Part shown: positions 1 to 8,035 of the stretch, in pieces | How positions within the stretch are numbered: position 1 is the stretch's first letter | Layout of the letters: each line of letters starts with the position of its first letter | Source: Streptomyces ipomoeae 91-03 | Lineage (GTDB): Bacteria; Actinomycetota; Actinomycetes; Streptomycetales; Streptomycetaceae | DNA length: 39,992 nucleotides | Direction of reading: 5' to 3' | Assembly: GCF_000317595.1 (NCBI RefSeq) | Contig: NZ_AEJC01000404.1 | Location: 1 to 39,992, forward strand | Position numbers and translations under genes: made by a program | The notes under the pieces: generated by a model | Told to the model about the DNA's origin: nothing | Seen by the model: only the letters and a program-made list of their open reading frames with translations | The model's database searches: none

Positions 1-1892
1 CACCGACACACCCCGCGCCGTGAACACCTGCTCGGCCGTCCAGCCCTCGACGGCCACGGTGACCTCGGAGAACCGGCCCTGCAGGGACCGCGCCCCGATG
101 ACCGCCACCGTGCTGCCGTCACGCGGCGGCTGCTCGACGTCGAAGCGGACGACCAGCGAGCTGCCCCGCTCCAGGACCGCGCGCCCGTCCACCACGAGGG
201 CGGCGTCGGTACCCCGGTCCAGGGTGACGTCGAGGACACCGGCCTGCGCGTAGCCGCCGCGCACCCGGACGGTGTGGTCGCCGGTGCGCAGCGTGCCGCC
301 CTTCACCCGGACGTCACCGCGGCCGAACGCCTCCTTCGAGCCCGCCGCGAGGACACCCGCCTCGACGGTCGTGCCGCCGGTGTACTCGTTCGCGCCGGCC
401 AGCGTCAGCGTGCCGCTGCCCCGCTTCACGAGCCCGCCGGGGCCGCAGATGTCGTTGCGCCAGGTGTCGGCCGTGTGGAAACCGCCGAGCGAGGCGTCCA
501 TCGTCACCTCAACGTCCGCCGCGAAGGCGCCGTACGCGTCCGCCGCCGCGAACAGGTTGAGCCGGCCCCACTGCTCCCAGCCGTCCAGCAGCACATACCC
601 GGACGGCAGCGCGGTCGTGCGCAGCACCTCGCGCCGCTGCGCCGCGTCGAGATACGGCAGCCGCGTCTCCAGCAGGACCTCGGCGCCCTTCGGCACGGTC
701 AGGTCGGTGGAACGGCCGCGCCGGGTCAGTACATACGTCAGCTTCGGCTCGACCAGGCGCGCGTTGGCCTCGCGGTCGGCGTACGGGTCGGTGTCGGTGC
801 CGGCCGAGTGCGCGTACGCGAACAGTGTGTCGGCGGTGGTGCCCGTCTTCGCCTGGAAGTACTCGGCGGCCTGCTTGCGCGCGGCGGCCTTGAGCGCGGC
901 GTTCTTCGGGTCGGCGAGCGTGGCGGCGGCCAGGGCCGTGGCCATGACGCGACCGCCGATGACGTCGAGCGCGGAGTGCATGCCCGAGACGATCCGGTCG
1001 TGGCTCGCTTCGAAGGCGCGGGTCACCATCTCCTGGAAGCGCTCCGGTACGGCATACGCGTAGGCCAGAGCCGCCAGGTGGAGGGCGTTGGTGTGCCCGC
1101 TGGGGAAGCCGCCGTCCGTGGCCGGGTCCTCGCCGCGCTGCCGCAGCAGCTGAGGGGCGACGACGACGTCGGAGTCGTACACCGGGAACCCGAACTCGTC
1201 GGTCCGGCCGGTGTCGACGACCTCGCTGTTCTCGTTCATCCGCCAGGGGCGGGGGTACTGGTAGGAGAACTTGGCGGGGTTGCTCGACGCGAAGGGGCCG
1301 CGCACGGTGTTGACGAGCTCGGCCACCTTCCCGAGCTCGGAGGTGTCGAGCCGGCGCCGTTCGCGGATCCGGCGGGGGCGTCGGCGGGGACGGAGTCGCT
1401 GATCTTGCCCGGCGGGGTGCCGTCCGGGGCGGAGGTGACCGAAGTGACCGCCATGGCACCGGTCCTGTACAGCTCCGCCAGTGGGCCGAGACCGCTGATC
1501 ACCGAGTAACTCTGGTGCTGCCGGTCGGTGATGAACGCCTCGCGTGCCTGCGCCTCGGTGCGCCGGGCGGTGACACGCTCGCTGTACCGGATGTTGGCGC
1601 GCGACACCTCCGGCATGAGCGGGGTGCCCGTGTTCCAGGCGGCCCCGGTCTTCCAGATCTCGGCGAAGCCGCCCAGGGCGCGGACCACCGCGTTGGTCTC
1701 GGGGGTGAGGTTCGCCGTGGTGTTGGTGGTGTAGTCGTCCACGAACGCGGCGAAGGCGGTGGCGGCCTTGGCTTCGGGGGCCTGCCACAGGTTCGCGAGA
1801 GTCGGAGCGGCGATCAGGCCGGCCGAGACGCCGAGGGAGTTCCTGAGGAAGACGCGCCGGTTGAGCGTGTGGTGCCCGGCAGATGACGGCAT
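1..1892 (-). pseudogene. Secreted PAP2-family acid phosphatase with beta-strand repeat tail, frameshifted, 3' end outside window
   Basis: The product resembles class A non-specific acid phosphatases and vanadium haloperoxidases of the PAP2 superfamily. The start is ATG at 1892 with AAAGGAG about 10 bases upstream. A twin-arginine signal (RRVFLRNSLGVSAG) is followed by a helical region. Near 1360-1380 the frame changes: upstream codons end in GKISDSVPADAPAG, and the continuation ERRRLDTSELGKVAEL is readable only in another frame. A single missing base at the C-rich run would explain it. In the second frame all three catalytic blocks are intact: K-x6-RP (KFSYQYPRP), PSGHT, and R-x5-H-x3-D (RIVSGMHSALD). 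After these comes a section like autotransporter-associated beta-strand repeats (LTLAGANEYTGGTTVEAG), open to the window edge. It may be a true pseudogene or a sequencing error; the preserved downstream frame argues for a recent event or an error. Confidence 0.8.
1366..1380 (-). other. Probable frameshift site in the acid phosphatase gene
   Basis: The + strand reads GATCCGGCGGGGGCG here. Reading the gene on the minus strand, codons before this point and codons after it are each convincing but lie in different frames. Adding one C would join them as GSRERRRLDT. The five-G run at 1374-1378 is a plausible slippage or miscall site. Confidence 0.6.
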
Positions 1893-1987
1893 GGAGGTGC
1901 CGCTCCTTTCGCGGTGTGATGATCGTGCGGGCTGAGCGTGGAGTTGACGTATGACCGGTTCATGTCCGGTCGGCGACCGATCGGTGA

Positions 1988-2902
1988 TCAGCGGGTGACC
2001 GGCCGGAGGAGAGATCGTGCGAGTGCCACCGCCCCTTCCACCGGCGGCACTTGGAGCGGCTGCGGCCGGGCGGAGGGCACGGTGTCGGTGAGCGCGGTGG
2101 CGAAGGCCGAGTACAGGGCGGGGCGGCGCAGGACGGTACTGCCCGCCACCACCACGTCGTCGACCGGTACTCCGCGCAGGGCGAGCCGCTCGACGAGGGA
2201 GGCGAGCGCACGGCCCCCGTCGGCGATCACCTGATGGGCGAGGACGGAACCGCGCTCGGCGGCCTCGAACACCACGGGAGCGTGCCGCCCCCAGTCGGCC
2301 GACATGTCGGCGGCGCTCTCCAACGCCGCGCCCAGGGCCGGGACTTCGGCCACCTCGAAGGCGGCCACGAGCAGACGGGCCAGCGCGTCCGGTGCCTCAC
2401 CGCGGTCGTGCGCCGCCCAGACGGCACGGGCCGCCTCACGGACCAGACCGGCACCGCCGCCCTCGTCACCGAGGGCCGCGCCCCAGCCGCCGACCTGCAC
2501 CGCGGTGCCGTCGGCGCGCCGGCCGACCGCCACCGAACCGGTGCCGGCGACCAGACCGACGCCCTTGTCCAGACCGGCGGCGGGGACCAGCAGTTCGGCG
2601 TCCCCGACGATCAGACAGGGCACATCGAGGCGTTCCTCGAGAAGGAGCCGTATCGCCTCGCACTGACGGGGTGTCTCGCACGCGTGCGCGCCCACGGCCA
2701 CGGCCGACGGGCGTAGGTGCGCGGGCAGCACCTCTTCGATCAGCGACGCCAGCCACCCGGCGGCTGCCGGGTGGTCATGGGGCCGCCAGCCATGGCTCGG
2801 GCGGACGTGGTCGGCGACGGAGTCCGTCCCCGCGAGGGCGCGGAGCTGCGTCTTGGTGCCGCCCACGTCGATACCGACGGCGACAGGGGTGGAGTCCTGC
2901 AC
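1988..2902 (-). CDS. BadF/BadG-type ATPase, N-acetylglucosamine kinase-like sugar kinase
   Basis: A 304-residue ASKHA-fold kinase of the BadF/BadG/BcrA family, whose sugar members phosphorylate N-acetylglucosamine. The phosphate-1 motif GIDVGGTKT lies at about residues 9-17. A GTGS loop (about 118) and GGWGAALGDEGGG (about 138-150) follow, as in NAGK-type kinases. The start is taken as GTG 2902 with GAGAGGG upstream; an ATG further upstream would run into the divergent regulator and adds a low-complexity extension. The divergent ROK gene and the sugar ABC genes beyond it suggest it phosphorylates the imported sugar. The exact substrate (amino sugar or other hexose) is inference. Confidence 0.85.
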   Translation of the reverse strand: MQDSTPVAVGIDVGGTKTQLRALAGTDSVADHVRPSHGWRPHDHPAAAGWLASLIEEVLPAHLRPSAVAVGAHACETPRQCEAIRLLLEERLDVPCLIVGDAELLVPAAGLDKGVGLVAGTGSVAVGRRADGTAVQVGGWGAALGDEGGGAGLVREAARAVWAAHDRGEAPDALARLLVAAFEVAEVPALGAALESAADMSADWGRHAPVVFEAAERGSVLAHQVIADGGRALASLVERLALRGVPVDDVVVAGSTVLRRPALYSAFATALTDTVPSARPQPLQVPPVEGAVALARSLLRPVTR

Positions 2903-3041
2903 GGATTCCCTCTCGTCGTTGCGTTGCGCTGTTGACGGCGGGCGAACCGTGCCTGGACACACAGAAGGAAAGCTGGTGGGGGTATCTCGGGAAGCCCCGG
3001 GACGGGCCTCTGCTGGGTGCGGCAGGCGAGTACCGCTTGAC

Positions 3042-3065
3042 TTCGTTAGGAAATTAACTAACGAA
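3042..3065. promoter_or_regulatory. Perfect inverted repeat, candidate ROK operator between kinase and regulator
   Basis: Arms TTCGTTAG (3042-3049) and CTAACGAA (3058-3065) are perfectly complementary around GAAATTAA. The site is AT-rich against its surroundings. It lies in the 244-bp divergent gap, and a TTGACT -35-like hexamer (3037-3042) abuts it on the + strand. Binding here would cover the promoter of the ROK gene and possibly that of the kinase. Assignment to the ROK protein is inferred from position and from the TTAGGAAA core. Confidence 0.6.
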
Positions 3066-3146
3066 TAGGAGGGCGTCAAGCGGTCCGGACCCGGAAGCCG
3101 AGACGATTCCGAGCGGCCGGCACGCCGCGGTACGACTGGGGAGAAC

Positions 3147-4262
3147 ATGCACCTGAGCGAGAGCGCCCGCGCCGTGTTCGCCGTTCTGGCCGAGGCGGGC
3201 ACTGCCACCCGCCCCCAGCTGGCGGCGGGAGCCGGGCTGTCCAAACCGACGGTCTCCTCCGCCGTGGCCGAACTGGAGGCCGCCGGCCTCGCCGCCTGCT
3301 CCGGCACCGCCTCCGGCGGCACCGGCCGCTCCGCCGCCGTCTACGGCCTCGGGCTCGCCGCCGGTGCCGTACTCGCCGTCGACCTCGGCCCCAGCCGCAC
3401 CCAGGTGCGCGGCTGCGCCCTGGACGGCACCCTGCTCGCCCAGGGCAGCGGCTCCCGGCCGGACGCCGCCGGCGTGGTCTCGGAAGTCCTCGCCGAGCTC
3501 CCGGACGGCGCCCCGCTGCGCGCCGTCGTCGTCGCGGTCGGCGACGTCACGGTCCAGGCCGGGGAGGGGGAGCGCCCCGCGACCGCCAAGGCGGGCCCCG
3601 CCTTCGACGCCATGGCCGTCGCCCTGCCGCCCGGAGTGCCCGTGCACCTGGAGAACAACGTCAACTGCGCGGCCCTCGCCGAACTCCACGAGGGCGCGGC
3701 CAGCGGCCGGGACACCTTCGGATACCTGCGGATAGGCGTCAGCATCGGCCTCGGTGTCGTCATCAGGAGCCAGGAGCTGCGCGGCGCCAACCACGCCGCC
3801 GGAGAGGTCGCCAGCCTGCCCTACCCTTGGGACGAGGACCGTGAGCCACGCCACGAAGGTCTGGAGGCCCACCTGGGCGCGCGCTCGCTGCTGCGCCGGG
3901 CGGCCGACGCCTGGCGGGACGGCGACGGCCCTCGCCCGCGCACCGTCGAGCGGCTCTTCGCCCTCGCCGACGGGGGACATGCCACCGCGTGCGCCGTCGT
4001 CGGTCATCACGCCGCCGAGGTGGGTCGGCTCGCCGCCGCGGCGACCGCCGTCCTCGATCCCGGCCTGATGATCCTCGGCGGCGACGTCGGCTCGAACCCG
4101 CAGCTCCTGCCCGGTGTCCGCGCGGAGCTGGCCCGGCTGAGCTGGCCCACGGAGGTCGTGAGCAGCGCCCTCGGAGACAGTGGCACCGTTGTGGGGGCCA
4201 CCGAATTGGCGGTGGCCCGGGGAATCCAAAACGTGACCGAGGGGGTTCCGGTGAAGCATTGA
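3147..4262 (+). CDS. ROK-family transcriptional regulator
   Basis: A 371-residue repressor-type ROK protein. The N-terminal winged helix-turn-helix is at about 21-48 (QLAAGAGLSKPTVSSAVAEL). The ROK sugar-binding/kinase fold begins at about 76 (AVDLGPSRTQ), with the ENNVN motif near 169-173 corresponding to the family NDANAAAL block. The usual cysteine cluster CxCGxxGCxE is absent: the matching stretch reads LPYPWDEDREPRHEGLEAHLG, with no cysteines. This suggests loss of the structural zinc. It is divergent from the kinase and 278 bp upstream of the binding-protein gene, so it probably represses both until a sugar or sugar phosphate binds. Start ATG 3147 follows GGGGAGA. Confidence 0.9.
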   Translation: MHLSESARAVFAVLAEAGTATRPQLAAGAGLSKPTVSSAVAELEAAGLAACSGTASGGTGRSAAVYGLGLAAGAVLAVDLGPSRTQVRGCALDGTLLAQGSGSRPDAAGVVSEVLAELPDGAPLRAVVVAVGDVTVQAGEGERPATAKAGPAFDAMAVALPPGVPVHLENNVNCAALAELHEGAASGRDTFGYLRIGVSIGLGVVIRSQELRGANHAAGEVASLPYPWDEDREPRHEGLEAHLGARSLLRRAADAWRDGDGPRPRTVERLFALADGGHATACAVVGHHAAEVGRLAAAATAVLDPGLMILGGDVGSNPQLLPGVRAELARLSWPTEVVSSALGDSGTVVGATELAVARGIQNVTEGVPVKH

Positions 4263-4294
4263 CGGACTCCACCGGCTTCTGCCAATGTCCGGAC

Positions 4295-4302
4295 AAGCGC
4301 TT
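4295..4302. promoter_or_regulatory. Short palindrome upstream of sugar-binding protein gene
   Basis: AAGCGCTT sits in the 278-bp gap before the ABC operon. LacI-type and other sugar regulators of streptomycetes often bind AGCGCT-centred palindromes, so it could be an operator. With only eight bases the chance of coincidence is high. Confidence 0.25.
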
Positions 4303-4351
4303 TCTGAACCGGCGGGACCCGGTTCGGGGCGAGGTACTCGGCCGTACCGCG

Positions 4352-4369
4352 CGTACGGCGAGCCGTACG
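4352..4369. promoter_or_regulatory. Perfect inverted repeat upstream of the ABC operon
   Basis: Arms CGTACGGC and GCCGTACG are separated by GA, about 170 bp before the GTG start of the binding protein. It could be an operator, or an attenuating hairpin between the ROK gene and the transporter genes. There is no U-tract, so a terminator is unlikely. Confidence 0.35.
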
Positions 4370-4540
4370 AGGGCGTGCTCGTACGGGCCTGGCAAGGACG
4401 ACGGCCAGGGAAGCCTCGCTGTCAGGGCGGCGCGGCCGGGCGAGGCCGTATGCCGGGAAAGCGTACTTTCCGCAGATGAGAGACCCGAAGCCGTGTCCGA
4501 CCGGCCGGGGGATCCGTCACGCACTTCCAGGGAGGACCCG

Positions 4541-5872
4541 GTGGGTCACGAGATCTCGCGCAGAACCCTGCTCCGCTCGACGAGCGGCATCGTCGCCGCG
4601 ACCGCGATAGGCGGCACGCTCACCGCCTGTTCCGGAGGAACCGGCGCCGGCAGCACCAGCTCCGAGCTGACGATGACCTGGTGGGGCAGCGACGACCGCC
4701 ACAACGCGTACAAGAAGGCGCTCGCCACATTCCAGAAGGACAACCCGAAGATCAAGATCCGGGAGACCTACTCCGGATACGACGGGTACTTCGACAAGTT
4801 CAACACCAACATCGCCGGCGGCAGCGCGCCCGACCTGCTGCAGATGGACACCGCCCTGGTCGCGCAGTACGCGCGCAAGGGCGTCCTCGCCCCGCTCGAC
4901 TCCTACGTCGGCAAGAGCCTGGACCTCACCGGCTTCTCCAAGACGCTCCTCGCCGCCGGCACCGTCGACGGCAAGCTCTACGGCGTCCCGTCCGGCATCG
5001 GCGTCAACCAGCTCACCGTCAACCGCAGCGGCCTGGAGGACCTGGGCCTGAAGCTGCCGGACCGCGAGTGGACCTGGGCCGACCTGAAGAAGATCGCCCA
5101 GGACGTCTACAAGAAGAGCGGCGGCAAGATCTACGGCGTCGACGACGGCGGCGGCTCCACCCTCCAGTGCTTCGAGATCTTCGCCCACGAGAAGGGCGAG
5201 ACCTTCTTCTCCGAGGACGGCAAGAAGCTCGGCTTCACCTCCGACACCCTCCAGGAGTGGTGGGAGTACTGGGCCGAGATGCGCAAGACCAACGCCTCCG
5301 GCCCGCCGGCGATCACCTCCGCCGCGCACAACGACCTCACCAAGAACGCGGTCGTCATCGGCAAGGCCCTGTTCACCTTCGACTCCGGTGTCTACGGCGC
5401 GGGCGGCTCCATCACCGACGCGCAGCTGGACTTCCTGCCCACCCCGCAGGGCGACTGGTCCGGCGCCCGCGAGGGCAACTTCGTCAACGGCGGTGTGCTG
5501 CTGAGCGCCACCAAGGCGAGCAAGAAGGTCGCCGACTCCGTGAAGATCATGGCGTTCTTCGCGCAGAACGAGACCGCGATCAAGGACATGCAGCTGCTGC
5601 GCGGCATCCCGCCGACGGAGAAGGCCCGCAACCTGATCGCCTCGGGTCTGACCGAGACCGACAAGCTGAACATGGAGAACGCCGACTACATCGCCAAGCG
5701 GGTCGCTGCCGCGAGCAACGCGCTGCCCGCGCCGCAGCCGCCGCCGCAGGGTGCCGACCAGATCTGGGACCTGCTGTTCCAGTCGAACCTCGCGATCGCC
5801 TTCGGGAAGAAGTCGATCAAGGCGCAGCTGGGGGAGTTCTTCGACCAGGCTGCGGGCATTCTCGGCGGCTGA
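4541..5872 (+). CDS. Sugar ABC transporter substrate-binding lipoprotein
   Basis: A 443-residue family 1 extracellular solute-binding protein (MalE-like) for a mono- or oligosaccharide. The signal carries a twin-arginine-like SRRTLLRS and ends in the lipobox LTAC with Cys30 as the acylation site. The mature part starts ELTMTWWGSDDRHN, typical of the sugar subgroup. Start GTG 4541 is preferred because GGGAGGA lies five bases before it; the open frame extends far upstream into the ROK gene without a plausible signal. It is the first gene of a run with two permeases. No ATP-binding subunit is present, as is usual for streptomycete sugar importers, which share MsiK. Confidence 0.93.
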   Translation: MGHEISRRTLLRSTSGIVAATAIGGTLTACSGGTGAGSTSSELTMTWWGSDDRHNAYKKALATFQKDNPKIKIRETYSGYDGYFDKFNTNIAGGSAPDLLQMDTALVAQYARKGVLAPLDSYVGKSLDLTGFSKTLLAAGTVDGKLYGVPSGIGVNQLTVNRSGLEDLGLKLPDREWTWADLKKIAQDVYKKSGGKIYGVDDGGGSTLQCFEIFAHEKGETFFSEDGKKLGFTSDTLQEWWEYWAEMRKTNASGPPAITSAAHNDLTKNAVVIGKALFTFDSGVYGAGGSITDAQLDFLPTPQGDWSGAREGNFVNGGVLLSATKASKKVADSVKIMAFFAQNETAIKDMQLLRGIPPTEKARNLIASGLTETDKLNMENADYIAKRVAAASNALPAPQPPPQGADQIWDLLFQSNLAIAFGKKSIKAQLGEFFDQAAGILGG

Positions 5873-5949
5873 CGCCCCAGCGCTCCGTTGGAATTGCCGC
5901 GAAGAGGAACTGCGGCGATGGGCCGTCGTTCGTCAGCGGGCCTCGTCGT

Positions 5950-6014
5950 GGCTGGTCGCGCCCACGCGGCGGAGCCGCACATCGACGCAGCCCCGCGCCC
6001 CTTCAGGGGCGCGG
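5950..6014 (+). repeat. Dispersed intergenic repeat, copy 1
   Basis: This stretch between binding protein and first permease matches 26063-26120 for about 50 bases with few differences, from GGCTGGTCGCGCCCACGCGG through AGCCCCGCGCCCCT. It ends in a perfect 10-bp stem, CCGCGCCCCT-TC-AGGGGCGCGG (5993-6014). I recognise the GGCTGGTCGCGC opening as common in Streptomyces intergenic DNA. The hairpin may stabilise the upstream mRNA or reduce read-through from the abundantly needed binding protein into the permeases. Confidence 0.75.
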
Positions 6015-6090
6015 CAGCGTGCCGGGGCTTCGGCAGGTCCGCCGGAGACGCACCGCCCCAACTGAAACACCGGAAGAGGGCCAGGGAGAG

Positions 6091-7074
6091 ATGAGTATGA
6101 CCACCGCGCAGACCGACGCGGTCGTGAAGGAGCCGGTGGCTTCGGCGACCCCGTCCGACCAGCGGGAGCGCGATCGTATGCGCCGCCGCCTCGCCAGACG
6201 GCGGGGCGGGGGCTGGTGGCCGTACCTTTTCCTGGCCCCCTGGTTCGTCGGCCTGTTCGGGCTGACGATCTACCCGATGCTCGACTCGCTGTACCTGTCG
6301 TTCACCGACTTCGACCTGCTGACGCCCGCGCAGTGGGTCGGCATGGAGAACTACGACCGGATGTTCACCGACGACCCGGTCTTCTGGGACTCGGTGCAGG
6401 CCACCCTGATCTACGTCGTCGTCTCCGTGCCGCTGAAGCTGGCGCTCGCCCTCGGCGTGGCGATGCTCCTCAACCGCGATCTGAAGGGCATCGGCCTGTA
6501 CCGGGCCGCCTTCTACCTCCCGTCGCTGCTCGGCGGCGCGGTGGCCATCGCCATCGTGTGGCGGCAGGTCTTCGGCGGCGACGGACTCTTCAACGACTTC
6601 CTCGCCTGGTTCGGCATCAAGGGCCAGGACTGGATCTCCAGCCCCGACAGCGCGCTCTACACGCTCGTCCTGCTGGCCGTCTGGCAGTTCGGCACCCCGA
6701 TGGTCATCTTCCTCGCCGGCCTGAAGCAGCTGCCGAAGGACGTGTACGAGGCCGCCGCGCTCGACGGCGCCAGCCCCGTCACCCGCTTCTTCCGGATCAC
6801 CCTGCCGCTGCTGACCCCGATCGTCTTCTTCAACGTCGTCCTGCAGATCATCGACGCCTTCAAGACGTTCACGCCCGCCTTCGTCATCAGCAACGGCTCC
6901 GGCGGGCCGCTCAACTCGACGATGCTGTACTCCCTCTACCTGTACAAGAAGGGCTTCACCGATCTGCAGATGGGGTACGCCTCCGCGCTGGCCTGGGTGC
7001 TGTTCCTGGTCATCGCCCTCTTCACGGCGGTCAACTTCATCGCCAGCCGCTATTGGGTCCATTACGACGACTGA
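6091..7074 (+). CDS. Sugar ABC transporter permease, MalF-like
   Basis: A 327-residue membrane protein of the MalF/UgpA type. After a basic cytoplasmic N-terminus the first helix starts at WWPYLFLAPWFVGLFGLTIYP, followed by five more hydrophobic segments. The EAA loop that contacts the ATPase is YEAAALDGASPVTRFF (about 219-234). Start ATG 6091 follows AGGGAGAG. It forms a heterodimer with the next gene product. The 218-bp gap from the binding-protein gene holds the dispersed repeat, but the genes are probably still one operon. Confidence 0.93.
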   Translation: MSMTTAQTDAVVKEPVASATPSDQRERDRMRRRLARRRGGGWWPYLFLAPWFVGLFGLTIYPMLDSLYLSFTDFDLLTPAQWVGMENYDRMFTDDPVFWDSVQATLIYVVVSVPLKLALALGVAMLLNRDLKGIGLYRAAFYLPSLLGGAVAIAIVWRQVFGGDGLFNDFLAWFGIKGQDWISSPDSALYTLVLLAVWQFGTPMVIFLAGLKQLPKDVYEAAALDGASPVTRFFRITLPLLTPIVFFNVVLQIIDAFKTFTPAFVISNGSGGPLNSTMLYSLYLYKKGFTDLQMGYASALAWVLFLVIALFTAVNFIASRYWVHYDD

Positions 7075-7126
7075 TGTCCGACGTCGTCAGAGTCCGATTC
7101 GCCGTCTGAGCGAGGAGTTCCTCCCC

Positions 7127-8029
7127 ATGTCCGCCATCACCAAGGCCCCGTCCTCGAATCCCGCCCCGAAGCTGTCGCCGCTGCAGAAGATGCGCACGGC
7201 CACCGGCGCCCGCCGTATCTACATCCACACCCTGCTCATCGGCGTCGCGGTCGTCATGCTGTACCCGCTGCTGTGGATGCTGAGCAGCTCCCTCAAGCCC
7301 GACACCGAGATCTTCACCCACCCCGGTCTCATCCCGAACGCGCTGCGCCCGGAGAACTACTCCGAGGGCTGGAGCGGCTCCGGCAACTCCTTCTCCCTCT
7401 ACATCACCAACTCGCTGATCGTCACGATCGGCGCGGTGATCGGCAACGTGATCTCCTGCTCGCTGGCCGCCTACGCCTTCGCGCGCTTCGAGTTCCGCGG
7501 CAAGAAGATCTGGTTCGGCATCATGCTCGGCACGCTGATGCTGCCCACCCAGGCCGTGCTGATCCCGCAGTACACGATCTTCTACAACCTGACCTGGATC
7601 AACACGTTCCTGCCGCTGATCGTGCCGAAGTTCCTCGCGGTGGACGCCTTCTTCATCTTCCTGATGGTCCAGTTCATCCGCTCCATCCCGCGCGAGCTGG
7701 ACCAGGCGGCCATGGTGGACGGCGCCAACCCGTGGAAGATCTACTGGAAGATCATCCTGCCGCTGATGAAGCCGGCCCTGATCACCACCACGATCTTCAC
7801 CTTCATCTGGACCTACGACGACTTCCTCCACCAGCTCGTCTACCTCCAGCAGAACGACCGCTTCACCGTCCCCCTCGGCCTGACCCTGTTCATGGACCAG
7901 ACCAGCGGCTCCTCCTACGGCGCGATGTTCGCCATGTCGACGCTCGCGCTGCTGCCCACGCTCATCTGCTTCCTCATCTTCCAGAAGAGGCTGGTGGAAG
8001 GCATGGCGACCTCCGGTATGAAGGGCTGA
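7127..8029 (+). CDS. Sugar ABC transporter permease, MalG-like
   Basis: A 300-residue partner permease of the MalG/UgpE type with six predicted helices. The first is IHTLLIGVAVVMLYPLLWML. The EAA loop is DQAAMVDGANPWKIYW (about 191-206). The start is ATG 7127, with GAGGAG a few bases upstream. It is separated by 52 bp from the first permease and by 6 bp from the next gene, so co-translation with the unknown protein downstream is likely. Confidence 0.93.
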   Translation: MSAITKAPSSNPAPKLSPLQKMRTATGARRIYIHTLLIGVAVVMLYPLLWMLSSSLKPDTEIFTHPGLIPNALRPENYSEGWSGSGNSFSLYITNSLIVTIGAVIGNVISCSLAAYAFARFEFRGKKIWFGIMLGTLMLPTQAVLIPQYTIFYNLTWINTFLPLIVPKFLAVDAFFIFLMVQFIRSIPRELDQAAMVDGANPWKIYWKIILPLMKPALITTTIFTFIWTYDDFLHQLVYLQQNDRFTVPLGLTLFMDQTSGSSYGAMFAMSTLALLPTLICFLIFQKRLVEGMATSGMKG

Positions 8030-8035
8030 CCCACG

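Noticed and set aside
274..1509. Long open frames on the + strand opposite the acid phosphatase
   Set aside because: They are codon-phase shadows of a GC-rich gene; translations are arginine/alanine-rich with no motif, while the minus strand carries intact catalytic blocks.
3989..4540. N-terminal extension of the sugar-binding protein into the ROK gene
   Set aside because: The lipoprotein signal begins only at GTG 4541, which has a strong ribosome site.
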